A stretch of DNA of 64,000 nt from Pseudothermotoga elfii DSM 9442 = NBRC 107921 (GTDB lineage Bacteria; Thermotogota; Thermotogae; Thermotogales; DSM-5069), in contig NC_022792.1 in the NCBI RefSeq assembly GCF_000504085.1, positions 682,001-746,000 of the forward strand, written 5' to 3'. Positions within the stretch are counted from its first letter, which is position 1, and each line of letters opens with the position of its first letter. This document shows positions 7,932 to 17,760 of this stretch, piece after piece. The notes beneath the pieces were generated by a model. The model ran no database searches, was not told the origin of the DNA, and was given only the letters and a program-made list of their open reading frames with translations. Both the position numbers and the translations under genes were made by a program.

Positions 7932-9231
7932 GAATGCCCCCCTCTTTCCACTGAGAGTAATTGAGAAAATTTTCGAGATCTCTCAGGGCGGTTTTAGCCA
8001 CCTCCTCGCGATTTTTATTTGCCGGACCCATTAAACCATAATTTGCATACATGGGTTGAAGAGTTGTATCAGTACCTTTCAGTATGTAATTCAGCAAACA
8101 CCCTGTCATCGTGGATTTAGGTAATTCCAAGGGCTCTTGATTTTTTGAGATCCTGTAAACATTCAATGCCACGTACAAACCACTTGCAACTGATTCGAGA
8201 TATCCTTCTACACCTGTGATCTGACCAGCAAAAAAGATTTTTCTGTCATTTTTCAACCTCATAAATGGGTCGAGAACTTTTCTGGAATTTATGTAAATAT
8301 TTTTATGCATAACCCCATAGCGGACTATTTCAGCTTTCTCAAGTCCCGGTATTAATCGTATAATTTTTCGCTGTTCTCCCCATTTCAAACGTGTTTGAAA
8401 ACCAACTATATTGTACAATGTTTCGTCAAGATTTTCCTTTCTAAGTTGCACGACAGCGAAAGGTTGTTTCCCGGTCCGGGGATCTATTATACCTGTGGGT
8501 TTCATAGGTCCAAACAGCAATGATCTCTTACCACTCTTTGCAATGTCTTCGATTGGTTTACAACGTTCAAACAACAAATCTTTTTCAAAGTCTTTCACAG
8601 GTAGCACTTCCGCATTGATGAGCGCCTCGTAAAATCTATCATATTCATATTCATTCATCGGACAATTTAAATAATCCTGATTGCCAATTCCATATCTATC
8701 TGCTCTGAAAACAACAGAGTAATCTATGCTATCAGCAGTTATTATTGGTGATACAGCGTCAAAAAAATACATATTGTGTCCAACTTTTTCTCTTAACCAG
8801 GATGCGAAACTATCGCTCGTCGCGGGTCCAGTTGCAATAATCCATATATCCTCTTTGCTGTCAGGTATGTATCTCAATTCTTCAATTACAATATCGATTC
8901 CAGATTCTCTAATAACGTGAGTTACTTGCTTGGAGAATTCTTCTCGATCCACAGCAAGGGCTTTCCCTGCAGGTACAGCGCAATTTCTGGCAACCCTTAA
9001 TATCAAAGAGCCGAATAACTCAAGTTCTCTTTTAAGCAATCCAGATGCATTTTTTATGCTATCGGACTTCAGAGAATTGCTACAAACAAGCTCTGCAAAA
9101 TAACTTGTTTTATGAACTGGCGTCATCTTTGAAGGGCGCATTTCGTGCAAAATTACTTTTAAACCTCTAATAGCAAGCTGATAAGCAATTTCAGAGCCAG
9201 ACAACCCCGCCCCTACTACGTGTACTTTCAA
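7906..9231 (-). CDS. trmFO: Methylenetetrahydrofolate-tRNA-(uracil-54-C5)-methyltransferase
   Basis: 441 residues. It makes m5U54 (ribothymidine) in the tRNA T-loop with 5,10-CH2-THF as carbon donor and FAD/NADPH as reductant. An N-terminal dinucleotide-binding motif VVGAGLSGSE is followed by the TrmFO-typical LHEMRPSKMTPVHKT, FAELVCSNSLKSD and ATGPATS segments, and the C-terminal part has GQITGVEGYLESVASG. The TTG start overlaps the stop of the RsbW-like gene as TTGA. It is the second folate/FAD tRNA-modifying enzyme in this operon besides MnmG. Confidence 0.95.
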   Translation of the reverse strand: MKVHVVGAGLSGSEIAYQLAIRGLKVILHEMRPSKMTPVHKTSYFAELVCSNSLKSDSIKNASGLLKRELELFGSLILRVARNCAVPAGKALAVDREEFSKQVTHVIRESGIDIVIEELRYIPDSKEDIWIIATGPATSDSFASWLREKVGHNMYFFDAVSPIITADSIDYSVVFRADRYGIGNQDYLNCPMNEYEYDRFYEALINAEVLPVKDFEKDLLFERCKPIEDIAKSGKRSLLFGPMKPTGIIDPRTGKQPFAVVQLRKENLDETLYNIVGFQTRLKWGEQRKIIRLIPGLEKAEIVRYGVMHKNIYINSRKVLDPFMRLKNDRKIFFAGQITGVEGYLESVASGLYVALNVYRISKNQEPLELPKSTMTGCLLNYILKGTDTTLQPMYANYGLMGPANKNREEVAKTALRDLENFLNYSQWKEGGIRENTVKGF

Positions 9232-9656
9232 TTTTCATCACCCGATTGTGCATAAGTTTTTGTGAGGATAAGAAGGTTTCCGTTATCGCGATTTTTTAAT
9301 TTGACAGAATCGAAAATCCTGTTTATCAGATAAAGTCCAAACCCGCCTTCTTTATCGGAAGATGGTGTCTTAGGCTTGATAATCTCTGGATCAACCTGAT
9401 CTCCGAAATCTCTCAACATGATCTCTATTTTTCTCTGAGTATAATCCCATACCAGTGTCATGATTATATATTTCGTTTGGTCACCTTTATAAGTATGCCT
9501 TATTATATTAGTGATAGCCTCATTAACACCAAGTTCTGTATCCCAGATCTCCTCATCAAAGATCCCTTTGTGAGACAAAAATGATCTAATAACTGCTCTT
9601 GCAACCCTTGTATTGATAGTTTTTGACGAAAAAGATATCGTGAGAGTTTCTCTCAT
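9228..9656 (-). CDS. RsbW/SpoIIAB-like ATP-binding protein (HATPase fold)
   Basis: 142 residues from ATG 9656, which overlaps the preceding stop as ATGA; a longer frame to 9707 has no better start. Bergerat-fold motifs are visible: ELGVNEAITNIIRHTY (N box), LRDFGDQVDP (G1) and EGGFGLYLINRIFD (G2). The fold is that of anti-sigma factor/serine kinases that phosphorylate STAS-domain antagonists. No STAS protein or PP2C phosphatase is in the window, so partner and target are unknown. The unknown protein just upstream is the first candidate partner. Confidence 0.8.
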   Translation of the reverse strand: MRETLTISFSSKTINTRVARAVIRSFLSHKGIFDEEIWDTELGVNEAITNIIRHTYKGDQTKYIIMTLVWDYTQRKIEIMLRDFGDQVDPEIIKPKTPSSDKEGGFGLYLINRIFDSVKLKNRDNGNLLILTKTYAQSGDEN

Positions 9657-10450
9657 GTTGACACCCGCCCTTGACTTTCTCTCAATCCACAGGCATACAG
9701 AAAACAATCAACACCTATGTCAAAACGTAGCCAGTACTTGCTCTCAATTAATCTTTCCTGATTGTATGCGCTCTGAACAGAAATTTTTCTTCTCTGACTG
9801 AGCTGAAAAAGATCGGTGGATGAGACTCTGTCAGATATGAAATCGATATCTTTTGGATCTATACGAACATTCACACGGTATTTTGGTATATCCTGATAAT
9901 TGAGAATACCACTCTCAGAGACATACCTATCAACTACGAAAGCCTGCCTTAAAGACTCTATCATATTTTCTGAAGGGGATGACAGGGAAAATTTGGCTGA
10001 TTTGTCTATATTCAAATAATTTGTAGCAAGAACATACAGATCTTTCTCGCCAAGGTTTACAATATTCAATGCAATTTTACTTAATTGTTCTCTATATTTC
10101 AGTCTTGCTTCGTTTTCCTGGGTGAATAAGATACCTACCATTTTTTGTCCTTTCCAGGGTGATATTACACGCGATATTTCGGTTAGTAAATTCCCATATG
10201 GGATAACCTTGAGGCATATCTGGTTTAAGTAATTTTTCAAAAGCTCAACAGGAATAATATCTTTTTCAAAGGCAACTACCGCAGGCCCCAGAAAGGTATC
10301 TACATAAATCAACAGGAGGTTTTTACCGGATAATTTAACCGATACTGGTATTTTTGATTCTATGACTATTTCTGAAAATTTTTTGAGTTCATCTTTTATG
10401 CCCAGCTCGTCAATAATCACTGATTTTTGTGTAATAGCTGTTATTTTCAT
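9653..10450 (-). CDS. Conserved-looking protein of unknown function, coupled to the RsbW-like gene
   Basis: 265 residues from ATG 10450 in an ATGA overlap with queH. I recognise no domain. There is no signal peptide or convincing membrane span; the protein looks like a soluble alpha/beta protein with alternating hydrophobic strands (NLLLIYVDTFLGPAVVAF, KMVGILFTQENEARLKYREQL). The C-terminal part contains VNVRIDPKDIDFISDRVSS. Its stop overlaps the RsbW-like start by ATGA, so the two are made in close stoichiometry and may interact. Function is not assigned. Confidence 0.6.
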   Translation of the reverse strand: MKITAITQKSVIIDELGIKDELKKFSEIVIESKIPVSVKLSGKNLLLIYVDTFLGPAVVAFEKDIIPVELLKNYLNQICLKVIPYGNLLTEISRVISPWKGQKMVGILFTQENEARLKYREQLSKIALNIVNLGEKDLYVLATNYLNIDKSAKFSLSSPSENMIESLRQAFVVDRYVSESGILNYQDIPKYRVNVRIDPKDIDFISDRVSSTDLFQLSQRRKISVQSAYNQERLIESKYWLRFDIGVDCFLYACGLRESQGRVST

Positions 10451-10998
10451 CTGGTAATCATCCCTAATCTTTTCTCCCTCAGTGAATAAATGCAACCGCA
10501 GTAATTTTGCCTGTACAATCCAAACATTTTGCTCAATTCGACACTTCTTTTGAAACCATCTTTTTTTCTGAAATCTCTGCGAATGTATTCTATATTGAAA
10601 TCTTTTGACAATTTTTCGCCTATGCTATGTATCCAGAGGATATTTTTTTTCGGGCTTGTCGTCAATGTTGTGGAAAAGGCTTTAAAGTTGTTCTTTTTTG
10701 CATACCACGCCGCAAATCTGAGACGATATTCAATACACTTGAAGCATCTGATAGATCCTTCACCATAGTCTTTAAATTCCTCTATTTCTTTTTTCCATAA
10801 GTCAACGGGTAGATTTTCTACTATTAACGTAAGGTTCAGGATATCAGAAAGAGTTCTTACAGCTTCCAGGCGTTTCAAGTATTCTTCATCTGGTTGAATG
10901 TTCGGGTTGAAGAATAATAAAACAGGTTCATAACCTTCATCGCGCAACCGCTCAACTGCAGTTGTTGCATCTGGGGCACAGCAAACATGCAAGATCAT
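10447..10998 (-). CDS. queH: Epoxyqueuosine reductase QueH
   Basis: 183 residues. QueH (former DUF208) performs the last step of queuosine synthesis, reducing epoxyqueuosine in tRNA, and is the non-orthologous replacement of QueG. Cysteine pairs expected for its Fe-S cluster and active site are present: HVCCAPD at the N terminus, IRCFKCIEY in the middle and NYCGCIYS near the C terminus. ATG 10998 shares one base with the dtd stop (TGATG); the adjacent in-frame TTG at 11001 is an alternative. It ends in an ATGA overlap with the unknown gene. Confidence 0.93.
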   Translation of the reverse strand: MILHVCCAPDATTAVERLRDEGYEPVLLFFNPNIQPDEEYLKRLEAVRTLSDILNLTLIVENLPVDLWKKEIEEFKDYGEGSIRCFKCIEYRLRFAAWYAKKNNFKAFSTTLTTSPKKNILWIHSIGEKLSKDFNIEYIRRDFRKKDGFKRSVELSKMFGLYRQNYCGCIYSLREKRLGMITR

Positions 10999-11447
10999 CA
11001 AAATCTCCTCTCGCTGTCTAAGAGCAATGTTACAGGTCCATCGTTAATAACTTTTATGTCCATATGGGCTCCGAAAATACCCTCTGATACATTTTGAACT
11101 TTTTCTCTCACCATTTCCACAAATTTTTTGTAGAGATATTTCCCATATTCTGGAGGAGCAGCGTCACTAAAAGAAGGTCTTCTGCCACGCCTGCAATCTC
11201 CATAAAGTGTGAATTGAGATATGATCAAAATGCCTCCCTTGATATTAATAACATTTCGATTCATCTTTCCCGATTCATCTTCAAAAATCCTCAAATTCAA
11301 TATTTTCTCACACATCCACTCTACGTCTTTCTCGCTATCTTTCTTCCCCACTCCAAGGAATACAATCAATCCTTTTTCAATACTTCCAACTACTTCGCCA
11401 CCGACTTTAACCTCTGCACTGTGAACTCTCTGAACAACAGATCTCAG
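10998..11447 (-). CDS. dtd: D-aminoacyl-tRNA deacylase with CTG start codon
   Basis: 149 residues when started at CTG 11447. It removes D-amino acids (and glycine mischarged on tRNA-Ala) from tRNA by an RNA-based mechanism. The N terminus reads (M)[14 protein letters not shown], matching the universal DTD start [25 protein letters not shown] and the GPVTLLLD motif (Gly-cisPro) are intact. No ATG, GTG or TTG occurs in frame before codon 27, where starting would delete the first strands. The CTG overlaps the rel stop as CTGA and is preceded by AAAGGGGG, so coupled initiation at CTG is the best reading. Confidence 0.92.
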   Translation of the reverse strand: MRSVVQRVHSAEVKVGGEVVGSIEKGLIVFLGVGKKDSEKDVEWMCEKILNLRIFEDESGKMNRNVINIKGGILIISQFTLYGDCRRGRRPSFSDAAPPEYGKYLYKKFVEMVREKVQNVSEGIFGAHMDIKVINDGPVTLLLDSERRF

Positions 11448-13582
11448 ACCAGTTTCCCCCTTTCGACAGATATTACGCTATCAAGTGATTCAAGAGAATG
11501 TTTGGCTTCTTCAAGTTGCTTCAAATTATTTACAGCCAAACTCAGAGAAGCAACGGAATAATTCCACTTTGTTGTTACCAGAGAAGCCTTAAGAACAGTT
11601 ATTCCTTTGTTTTCGAGTAATTGCACGAGCTTTCCAATGTCTTTCTTTTCGCGAAGTTCCAATCTAAGGGCTGTTTCGAACCTATCCTGTGAGTTCCCAT
11701 TCCATCGTGCTTCAAATATTTTATCTGAATCTATGTTTTTTATGTTCGGGCAGGAAACATTGTGTACAGTTATGCCCTTTCTACTCACTACTCCGATAAT
11801 TTCATCACCAGGAACTGGACCGCAACATTTTGCCAGATGTATATCTATGTTTTTCAGCCCGGAGATCTCTACAGCTGGCTGTAAATTAAGCAATTTTCGT
11901 TTCTTTTTGACCAATGGCTGATTTTTCTCTGTCAATGGATTTAATAAATTCAGCAAATCCCCATAAGATATCGTTCCCTCGCCTATTCGGCTGTAAAATT
12001 CATCTTCCGTGATACCCTGATTCTGGAGGTATTTTTTTGTTACGATCGATTCCATTATTTCTTCTATAGGTTTGGCCAGTTGTTTGCTAACGCGCCGCAG
12101 GACATCTTTCCCTCTATCAACAAGTTCGCTTTGAAATTGTTCTCGAAAATATTTTCGTATCTTTGCTTTGGTTCTTGGAGATTTTGCGTACTTCAACCAA
12201 TCAAGGCTTGGTCTGGAATTTTTTCCAACGATTATTTCAACTAAATCTCCATTTTTCAACTGATAGCTTATGGGTACCATTTTTCCGTTTACCTTGGCTC
12301 CGGCAAATCTATGACCAATGTCTGTGTGGATCGTATATGCAAAATCTATGGGTGTAGCTCCCAGAGGAAGGTGTTTTACCTCGCCTTTTGGTGTGAAGAC
12401 AAAAACCTCATCCATTTGCAGTTCTTTCTTAAATTCTTCCAAACCTGATAAATCTTTTGTCAACTCCCTTCGCCATTCAAGAAGTTGATTTACCCATTTT
12501 TGCATCGTTCTGACATTGATACCGTCTTTGTATATCCAATGCGCTATTAAACCATATTCAGCTTCCGTGTGCATTTCCTCATCTCTTATTTGTACTTCAA
12601 GGGGTTCACCATATCCGGTGATCACTGTCGTGTGAAGAGATCTATAGCCATTGGATTTTGGAGCAGCTATGTAATCTTTTATTCTACCAGGTAAGGGCTT
12701 CCATATGCTGTGCACTATTCCAAGCACATTGTAGCATGTTGTGACATCTTTAACGATGGCTCTTATTCCAAAAAGATCATAGATTTCATCAAAACTTTTT
12801 CCTTTTCCTTTAAGTTTTTGCCATATACCATAATAATGCTTAAATCGACCTTCTACCCTTGCTACGATGTTGTTATCGGCTAACGCTTTTTGAAGTATTT
12901 CGACATACTCTTTGACTCGCTGTTCTCTCTCTCTTTTCTTTTCTGATACCAGATTTTTAATACGATTGTATTCGTTCCTGTTCAGGACCTTAAAGGCAAG
13001 ATCTTCCAGTTCCCATTTGATGGAATAAATTCCCATTTTATGAGCAATAGGAGCATATATTTCAAGTGTTTCTCTCGCTTTATACAATCTTTTTTGTTCA
13101 TCACGAACAAAATCAATAGTTCTCATATTGTGCAATCTATCTCCAAGTTTGACAAATATTACTCTGATATCTTCAGCCATTGCGAAAAGCATTTTTTGTA
13201 TGGTTTCTATCTTCAATTTTGAATCGCTCATATTGACAGGTGTGTTCAATCTGCTGACCTTTGTCACTCCATCAACAATTCGGCTTATTTCTTTTCCAAA
13301 CTCTCGTTCCACGTCTTCGATTTTTACTTTACCTTCGCTATCTTCAACAGCGTCATGCAGCATGGCGGCTACAAGAGTTTGGATATCCACATTCATCTGT
13401 GCGAGTATCTTGCACACCTCGACAGGGTGAGCTATAAATGGTTCACCTGACTCGCGGTAAAAATTCTCATGAGCATATGAAGCCATGTCATAGGCTTTTG
13501 TAAGTAATTTTTTGTCATCTTCCGAATAAAATTTGCCTTGCAAATCGAGAATTTGCTTTGCAATATCAAGGGAATATACCAT
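11444..13582 (-). CDS. rel: Bifunctional (p)ppGpp synthetase/hydrolase
   Basis: 712 residues. Domains in order: HD hydrolase with HDAVED at 76-81, RelA/SpoT synthetase with [10 protein letters not shown] and [12 protein letters not shown] domain ([22 protein letters not shown]), a helical/zinc-finger-like region with [12 protein letters not shown], and a C-terminal ACT domain. Both hydrolase and synthetase motifs look intact, so this is a Rel-type enzyme that makes and removes the alarmone at the ribosome. It follows mnmG by 31 nt and is coupled to dtd through a CTGA overlap. Confidence 0.95.
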   Translation of the reverse strand: MVYSLDIAKQILDLQGKFYSEDDKKLLTKAYDMASYAHENFYRESGEPFIAHPVEVCKILAQMNVDIQTLVAAMLHDAVEDSEGKVKIEDVEREFGKEISRIVDGVTKVSRLNTPVNMSDSKLKIETIQKMLFAMAEDIRVIFVKLGDRLHNMRTIDFVRDEQKRLYKARETLEIYAPIAHKMGIYSIKWELEDLAFKVLNRNEYNRIKNLVSEKKREREQRVKEYVEILQKALADNNIVARVEGRFKHYYGIWQKLKGKGKSFDEIYDLFGIRAIVKDVTTCYNVLGIVHSIWKPLPGRIKDYIAAPKSNGYRSLHTTVITGYGEPLEVQIRDEEMHTEAEYGLIAHWIYKDGINVRTMQKWVNQLLEWRRELTKDLSGLEEFKKELQMDEVFVFTPKGEVKHLPLGATPIDFAYTIHTDIGHRFAGAKVNGKMVPISYQLKNGDLVEIIVGKNSRPSLDWLKYAKSPRTKAKIRKYFREQFQSELVDRGKDVLRRVSKQLAKPIEEIMESIVTKKYLQNQGITEDEFYSRIGEGTISYGDLLNLLNPLTEKNQPLVKKKRKLLNLQPAVEISGLKNIDIHLAKCCGPVPGDEIIGVVSRKGITVHNVSCPNIKNIDSDKIFEARWNGNSQDRFETALRLELREKKDIGKLVQLLENKGITVLKASLVTTKWNYSVASLSLAVNNLKQLEEAKHSLESLDSVISVERGKLV

Positions 13583-13613
13583 TATTCATTCGCCTCTTTA
13601 TAAAAATATTTTA

Positions 13614-15479
13614 TCACTTGAATGATTTGAGATAGGTTATCAACGCAAGAATATCAGCTGGAGTTATTCCTGGTACTCTTGAAACCTGTAGTACATTCCT
13701 CAGCCTGATCTTTTCCAGTTTCTCACGTGCCACCACCGACAGGTTTGGTATTTTGCCGTAATCGATTGCTTCAGGAATAGTAATTTTCTCAAGGTCGTTA
13801 AATACCTTCGTTTCTTCGAGCATTTTTTCTATGTAATCCTCGTATTTTGCCGTCAATTCGATCTGCTCAATAACCTCAGGGCTATCCATTGGTGAAGGAT
13901 CAAGGCTTCTCAGCTGTTCATAGGTAATATCAGGCCTTTTCAATATTTGAAAGAGAGTCGTTGGTTGGCGCAGTGGGTGTGTATTGATTGATGTTAGAAA
14001 ATCGTTAATTTGACCTGTTGGTTTTATACTAACTTGCTTTAATCTTTCAATTTCTGTCTTTATTCTGGACTCAAGCGTGAGAATTTCTTCGTAGAACCAC
14101 TTTGGTATCAAACCAATTTGATATCCTTTCTTGGAAAGGCGTAAATGTGCATTATCGTGTCTTAGCAATAATCTGAACTCAGCTCTCGACGTCAGAATTC
14201 TATATGGTTCATCAACACCCTTCGTAACGATGTCATCAATCATAACCCCGATATAAGCCTCAGATCTGTCCAGCGTAAATTGATTTTCGCCTCTCAATTT
14301 TAGAGCGGCATTGATTCCTGCTATCAATCCCTGACCGGCGGCTTCTTCATAACCACTGGTACCGTTTATCTGGCCGGCTAAAAACAGTCCTTCTACTATC
14401 TTGCTTTCCAGAGTATGATACAATTGTGTTGGATCAGCATAATCGTATTCTATGGCGTATGCAGGTCTTGTGATATGTGCATTTTCTAATCCTGGTATTG
14501 TTCTGATCATTTCAAGTTGAACCTCATAAGGCAGGCTGGTGCTCAATCCGTTCAGGTAATATTCACCGGTTGTTTTTCCTTCCGGTTCGACAAAAATTTG
14601 ATGCATATTTTTTGATGGAAATTTAACCACCTTATCTTCTATAGAAGGGCAATAGCGTGGTCCTTTTCCAACAATGAGTTTTACATCTCCATATAAAGGA
14701 GAAAATCGCAAATTTTTTCTGATTATTTCATGGGTTTTCTCATTTGTATACGTAAGCCAGCAGGGGTAATCCTTTGAAAGAATCACAGGTTTGTCAAAAT
14801 AAGAAAAGCATAAAGGCTCTTTTGAGGTATCCTGCCTGATCATCTTTGAGAAATCGATTGATTTACCAAGAATACGAGCCGGGGTACCTGTTTTAAACCT
14901 TTGAAATCTAATGCCATACTTTTCCAAAGACTCTGTAAGTCCCTTCGATGGAAAATCCCCTAATCTTCCAGCTTCAAATGTTGCATGCCCTATGAAAATT
15001 TTTCCGTTTAAAAAAGTACCCGCTGTTAAAATTATAGCACGAGATTTATATTCAATTCCCAAAGTATCGACTACACTTTTAACCTTTCCTTTTTCAACAA
15101 GGATATCGCACACTTGGGAGTGCCTTAAATAGAGATTCTGAGTTTCTTCAAGTATTCTTTTCATTTTCTGACTGTAAGAAACTTTATCTATTTGGGCTCT
15201 AAGAGCTCTAACAGAAGCTCCTTTACTTGTATTTAGCATTCTGACGTTTATCATGGTTTCGTCGGTTACCTTTGCCATTTCTCCGCCAAGCGCATCGATT
15301 TCACGAACAATGATTCCTTTTGCTGGTCCTCCAATTGCTGGATTACAGGGAGCCCAAGCTACTCTGTCTAAGTTGGATGTTAATAGAGCTGTTTTGAAAC
15401 CAAGCCTTGCAGTGGCCAGAGCTGCTTCCACGCCAGCATGGCCTGCTCCTACAACAACAACATCAAAATATTCTTTCAG
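13614..15479 (-). CDS. mnmG: tRNA uridine-5-carboxymethylaminomethyl modification enzyme MnmG, CTG start
   Basis: 621 residues if started at CTG 15479. With MnmE it installs cmnm5 on U34 of tRNA, using CH2-THF and FAD. The N terminus (M)[21 protein letters not shown] holds the GxGxxG FAD motif; [10 protein letters not shown], the GTFLNG segment and [12 protein letters not shown] are typical. The only conventional in-frame start is GTG 15431, which would remove the FAD motif; an in-frame TGA lies two codons before the CTG. GAGAGGTGA precedes the CTG at good spacing. First gene of the long minus-strand operon; its MnmE partner is not in the window. Confidence 0.94.
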   Translation of the reverse strand: MKEYFDVVVVGAGHAGVEAALATARLGFKTALLTSNLDRVAWAPCNPAIGGPAKGIIVREIDALGGEMAKVTDETMINVRMLNTSKGASVRALRAQIDKVSYSQKMKRILEETQNLYLRHSQVCDILVEKGKVKSVVDTLGIEYKSRAIILTAGTFLNGKIFIGHATFEAGRLGDFPSKGLTESLEKYGIRFQRFKTGTPARILGKSIDFSKMIRQDTSKEPLCFSYFDKPVILSKDYPCWLTYTNEKTHEIIRKNLRFSPLYGDVKLIVGKGPRYCPSIEDKVVKFPSKNMHQIFVEPEGKTTGEYYLNGLSTSLPYEVQLEMIRTIPGLENAHITRPAYAIEYDYADPTQLYHTLESKIVEGLFLAGQINGTSGYEEAAGQGLIAGINAALKLRGENQFTLDRSEAYIGVMIDDIVTKGVDEPYRILTSRAEFRLLLRHDNAHLRLSKKGYQIGLIPKWFYEEILTLESRIKTEIERLKQVSIKPTGQINDFLTSINTHPLRQPTTLFQILKRPDITYEQLRSLDPSPMDSPEVIEQIELTAKYEDYIEKMLEETKVFNDLEKITIPEAIDYGKIPNLSVVAREKLEKIRLRNVLQVSRVPGITPADILALITYLKSFK

Positions 15480-15521
15480 ATCTGATCACCTCTCTGGAAG
15501 AACCTTCCTGTTATTATTTAA

Positions 15522-15530
15522 ATTGTAGCA
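15522..15530 (-). promoter_or_regulatory. Extended -10 promoter of the mnmG operon
   Basis: On the minus strand TGC-TACAAT (15530 to 15522) lies about 43 nt before the mnmG CTG. No good -35 is found 16-18 nt upstream, so the TGN extension probably matters. The expected transcript start is near 15515. Confidence 0.5.
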
Positions 15531-15552
15531 CGGCTTGAAAATAATTTCGTTT

Positions 15553-15581
15553 TTTCCAGATATCTACTCATGTGATAAAAT
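15553..15581 (+). promoter_or_regulatory. Promoter of the surE-prfB operon
   Basis: TTTCCA (15553-15558), a 17-nt spacer ending in TGA, then TAAAAT (15576-15581): a weak -35 with an extended -10. Transcription would start near 15588, directly at the Shine-Dalgarno of surE, giving a very short leader. Placement in the mnmG/surE divergent gap supports it. Confidence 0.5.
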
Positions 15582-15598
15582 TTAACTGAGGTGAATTT

Positions 15599-16378
15599 GT
15601 GAAAATCCTTCTCACAAATGATGATGGTGTGACTTCTCAAGGATTGTTAATACTTGCCAAAGTGCTTTCTCAAAAGCACAATATTCTTGTTGTGGCACCC
15701 GAATCAGAACAGAGCGCTACTGGCCATGCAATAACAGTGCGTATGCCTATATGGGTGAAGCGTGTCAGAGTTCTTGAAGAATTTCCTATTTATGCTACTA
15801 CTGGTACACCTGCAGATTGCGTAAAAATAGGTATGGAGGTACTAGCAAATAAACAAATTGATATGGTTATCAGCGGCATAAATATAGGGCATAATCTTGG
15901 AACCGATGTTATATACTCAGGTACAGTTTCAGGTGCTCTTGAGGGAGCTTTGCTTGGAGTACCGTCTATTGCCGTCTCTGCACCCGCAAGAGAAAATTTT
16001 GATTATTACAGTGCATCATTTTTTATAAGCAATTTCATTGAAAACTTTGATTTTTCTATTCTTGAACCTTTTACTGCTCTTAACATAAATTTTCCCGAAG
16101 GTGACATAAAAGGCTGGAAGGCGACAAGACAGAGTATCAGGAGATACGCTGATAGATTCGAAGCCAGGACAGATCCATCGGGGAATACTTATTATTGGAT
16201 GTATGGAGATGTTGTAGAAGATGATTCCGCGACCGATTGCGATTATTGCGTGGTATCTAAAGGCTACGTGTCAGTTACACCGATAACTGTTTTCATGCTC
16301 AACGAAAGAGCATTGTTGCAACTTAAGGAGGTTGAAAATGGTAAAGAAAATAAGACTTCTTGGAGATCCGGTTCTTAG
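15599..16378 (+). CDS. surE: 5'/3'-nucleotidase SurE
   Basis: 259 residues. SurE is a metal-dependent nucleoside monophosphate phosphatase. The N-terminal LLTNDDGVTSQG (metal-binding Asp pair), SEQSATGHAIT and SGINIGHNLGTDVIYSGTVSGA motifs are textbook for the family. The GTG start follows GAGGTG. Its 3' end overlaps def by 41 nt. It is the first gene of the translation/secretion operon and likely recycles nucleotides or supports stress survival. Confidence 0.95.
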   Translation: MKILLTNDDGVTSQGLLILAKVLSQKHNILVVAPESEQSATGHAITVRMPIWVKRVRVLEEFPIYATTGTPADCVKIGMEVLANKQIDMVISGINIGHNLGTDVIYSGTVSGALEGALLGVPSIAVSAPARENFDYYSASFFISNFIENFDFSILEPFTALNINFPEGDIKGWKATRQSIRRYADRFEARTDPSGNTYYWMYGDVVEDDSATDCDYCVVSKGYVSVTPITVFMLNERALLQLKEVENGKENKTSWRSGS

Positions 16379-16853
16379 AAAGAAATCAAAGAATGTTGAA
16401 AGAGTAGATGAGACAACCATTTCTTTAATCAAAGACCTGTTTGAAACTATGTATGCAACAGATGGAATAGGGCTCGCCGCACCACAGATAGGTGTTTCTT
16501 TGAGAATCTTCGTTATGGACGATGGCAAACCAAGAGTATTTATAAACCCGGAGATTATCTACAAAAGCGAAGAAAAAGAGATTGCAGAAGAAGGATGTTT
16601 GAGTGTTCCGGAGGTATTCGAAGATGTTGAAAGAAGCAAAGAGGTGACTGTAAGGTACATGAACGAACATGGAGAAGAAGTGGAAGAAAGCTTTGTTGAT
16701 TACAGCGCTCGCGTTGTTCAACACGAATATGATCACCTTCAAGGTGTACTTTTCATAGATTTGATACCTTCTTCAAGACGGTTTGCCATTCGAAAAAAAC
16801 TCATAGAGATAGTACGACAGTCCCAGAAAACTGATTACGCTGAAAGGCCATGA
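16338..16853 (+). CDS. def: Peptide deformylase
   Basis: 171 residues. It removes the formyl group from nascent N-terminal methionine. The three motifs are intact: GIGLAAPQIG, EGCLSVP (metal Cys) and QHEYDHLQG (metal His pair and catalytic Glu). ATG 16338 is preceded by AAGGAGG at ideal distance; an in-frame TTG six bases earlier is too close to that site. It is coupled by ATGA to fmt, which adds the formyl group: a classic def-fmt pair. Confidence 0.96.
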   Translation: MVKKIRLLGDPVLRKKSKNVERVDETTISLIKDLFETMYATDGIGLAAPQIGVSLRIFVMDDGKPRVFINPEIIYKSEEKEIAEEGCLSVPEVFEDVERSKEVTVRYMNEHGEEVEESFVDYSARVVQHEYDHLQGVLFIDLIPSSRRFAIRKKLIEIVRQSQKTDYAERP

Positions 16854-17758
16854 AGATACTTTTTCTCGGGACCCCTTTGTATGCCTCAAGACATCTTGAG
16901 GCGCTGTTGAGTGCTGGTCACATGGTAATAGGCGTAATCACTCAACCAGACAAACCTGCAGGAAGAGGTTTGCGTATGGTGCACTCTCCTGTAAAAGACC
17001 TGGCGTTGAAAAACAAAATACCTGTTTTTGAAAGTCTCAAGGATTTTCCATTTGACAGACTAACACCTGATATCGGGATTGTTGTGGCTTATGGAGGTTT
17101 AATAAAGAAGAAGTTCCTTGATCTCATTCCTTTCGGGTACTATAATATTCATCCGTCTTTGCTGCCGAAGTACAGGGGGGCAGCACCGATAAACAGAGCT
17201 CTTGAGAATGGGGAGAAAATGACGGGAGTTAGCCTGTTCAAGTTGACCGAAAAACTTGACGCTGGCCCGATTGTTTTGCAAGTTGAGATCTCTGTCGATT
17301 GCTTTGAAACTTTCGATAGCCTTGAAAACAGAATGATCGAGGCTGGCAAAAAAATTCTCTGTGATTTTCTCAAAAATCCAGAATCTTTTGAATTGCGTGA
17401 GCAAGATCATTCCCAGGCTAGTTATGCACCAAAAATTACGCCGGCGGATCTTTTTGTTGACTTTCGTAAAGATAGTGAAGCTGTTAAAAACAAGATAAGG
17501 GCTTATGATTCTCGACCAGGTGCCAGAACATTTTTTCACGGTGAACAGGTCAAATTATTTGGAGCAGTGGCTATAGAGAAGTGCCATAGCGGTGAGCCAG
17601 GAACAATTGTACATATTGACGATAAAGGGGCGTATGTAACTACGAGCGATGGTATAATCGTTATTTCACAAATCCAGTTTCCTTCAAAAAAGAAAATGTC
17701 CTTTCTTTCTGCTTTGAATGGCAGAATGCTAAGAGTAAAAGATAGATTTCAAAGTTAA
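16850..17758 (+). CDS. fmt: Methionyl-tRNA formyltransferase
   Basis: 302 residues. It formylates initiator Met-tRNA with 10-formyl-THF. N-terminal MKILFLGTPLYASRHL, the catalytic region YNIHPSLLPKYRGAAPINRA (Asn/His) with a downstream Asp in TEKLDAGPI, and a C-terminal OB-like domain are visible. It starts in an ATGA overlap with def; the RNase P RNA begins only about 2 nt after its stop codon. Confidence 0.96.
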   Translation: MKILFLGTPLYASRHLEALLSAGHMVIGVITQPDKPAGRGLRMVHSPVKDLALKNKIPVFESLKDFPFDRLTPDIGIVVAYGGLIKKKFLDLIPFGYYNIHPSLLPKYRGAAPINRALENGEKMTGVSLFKLTEKLDAGPIVLQVEISVDCFETFDSLENRMIEAGKKILCDFLKNPESFELREQDHSQASYAPKITPADLFVDFRKDSEAVKNKIRAYDSRPGARTFFHGEQVKLFGAVAIEKCHSGEPGTIVHIDDKGAYVTTSDGIIVISQIQFPSKKKMSFLSALNGRMLRVKDRFQS

Positions 17759-17760
17759 TT

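Noticed and set aside
7441-8034. 197-codon plus-strand ORF opposite fapA/trmFO
   Set aside because: It is antisense to two well-supported genes, low in family resemblance, and Ser/Pro-rich as expected for a shadow frame.
10998-11369. dtd as a 123-residue gene from TTG 11369
   Set aside because: It would lack the conserved N-terminal strands [12 protein letters not shown] that lie in frame upstream; the CTG start restores the normal 149-residue length.
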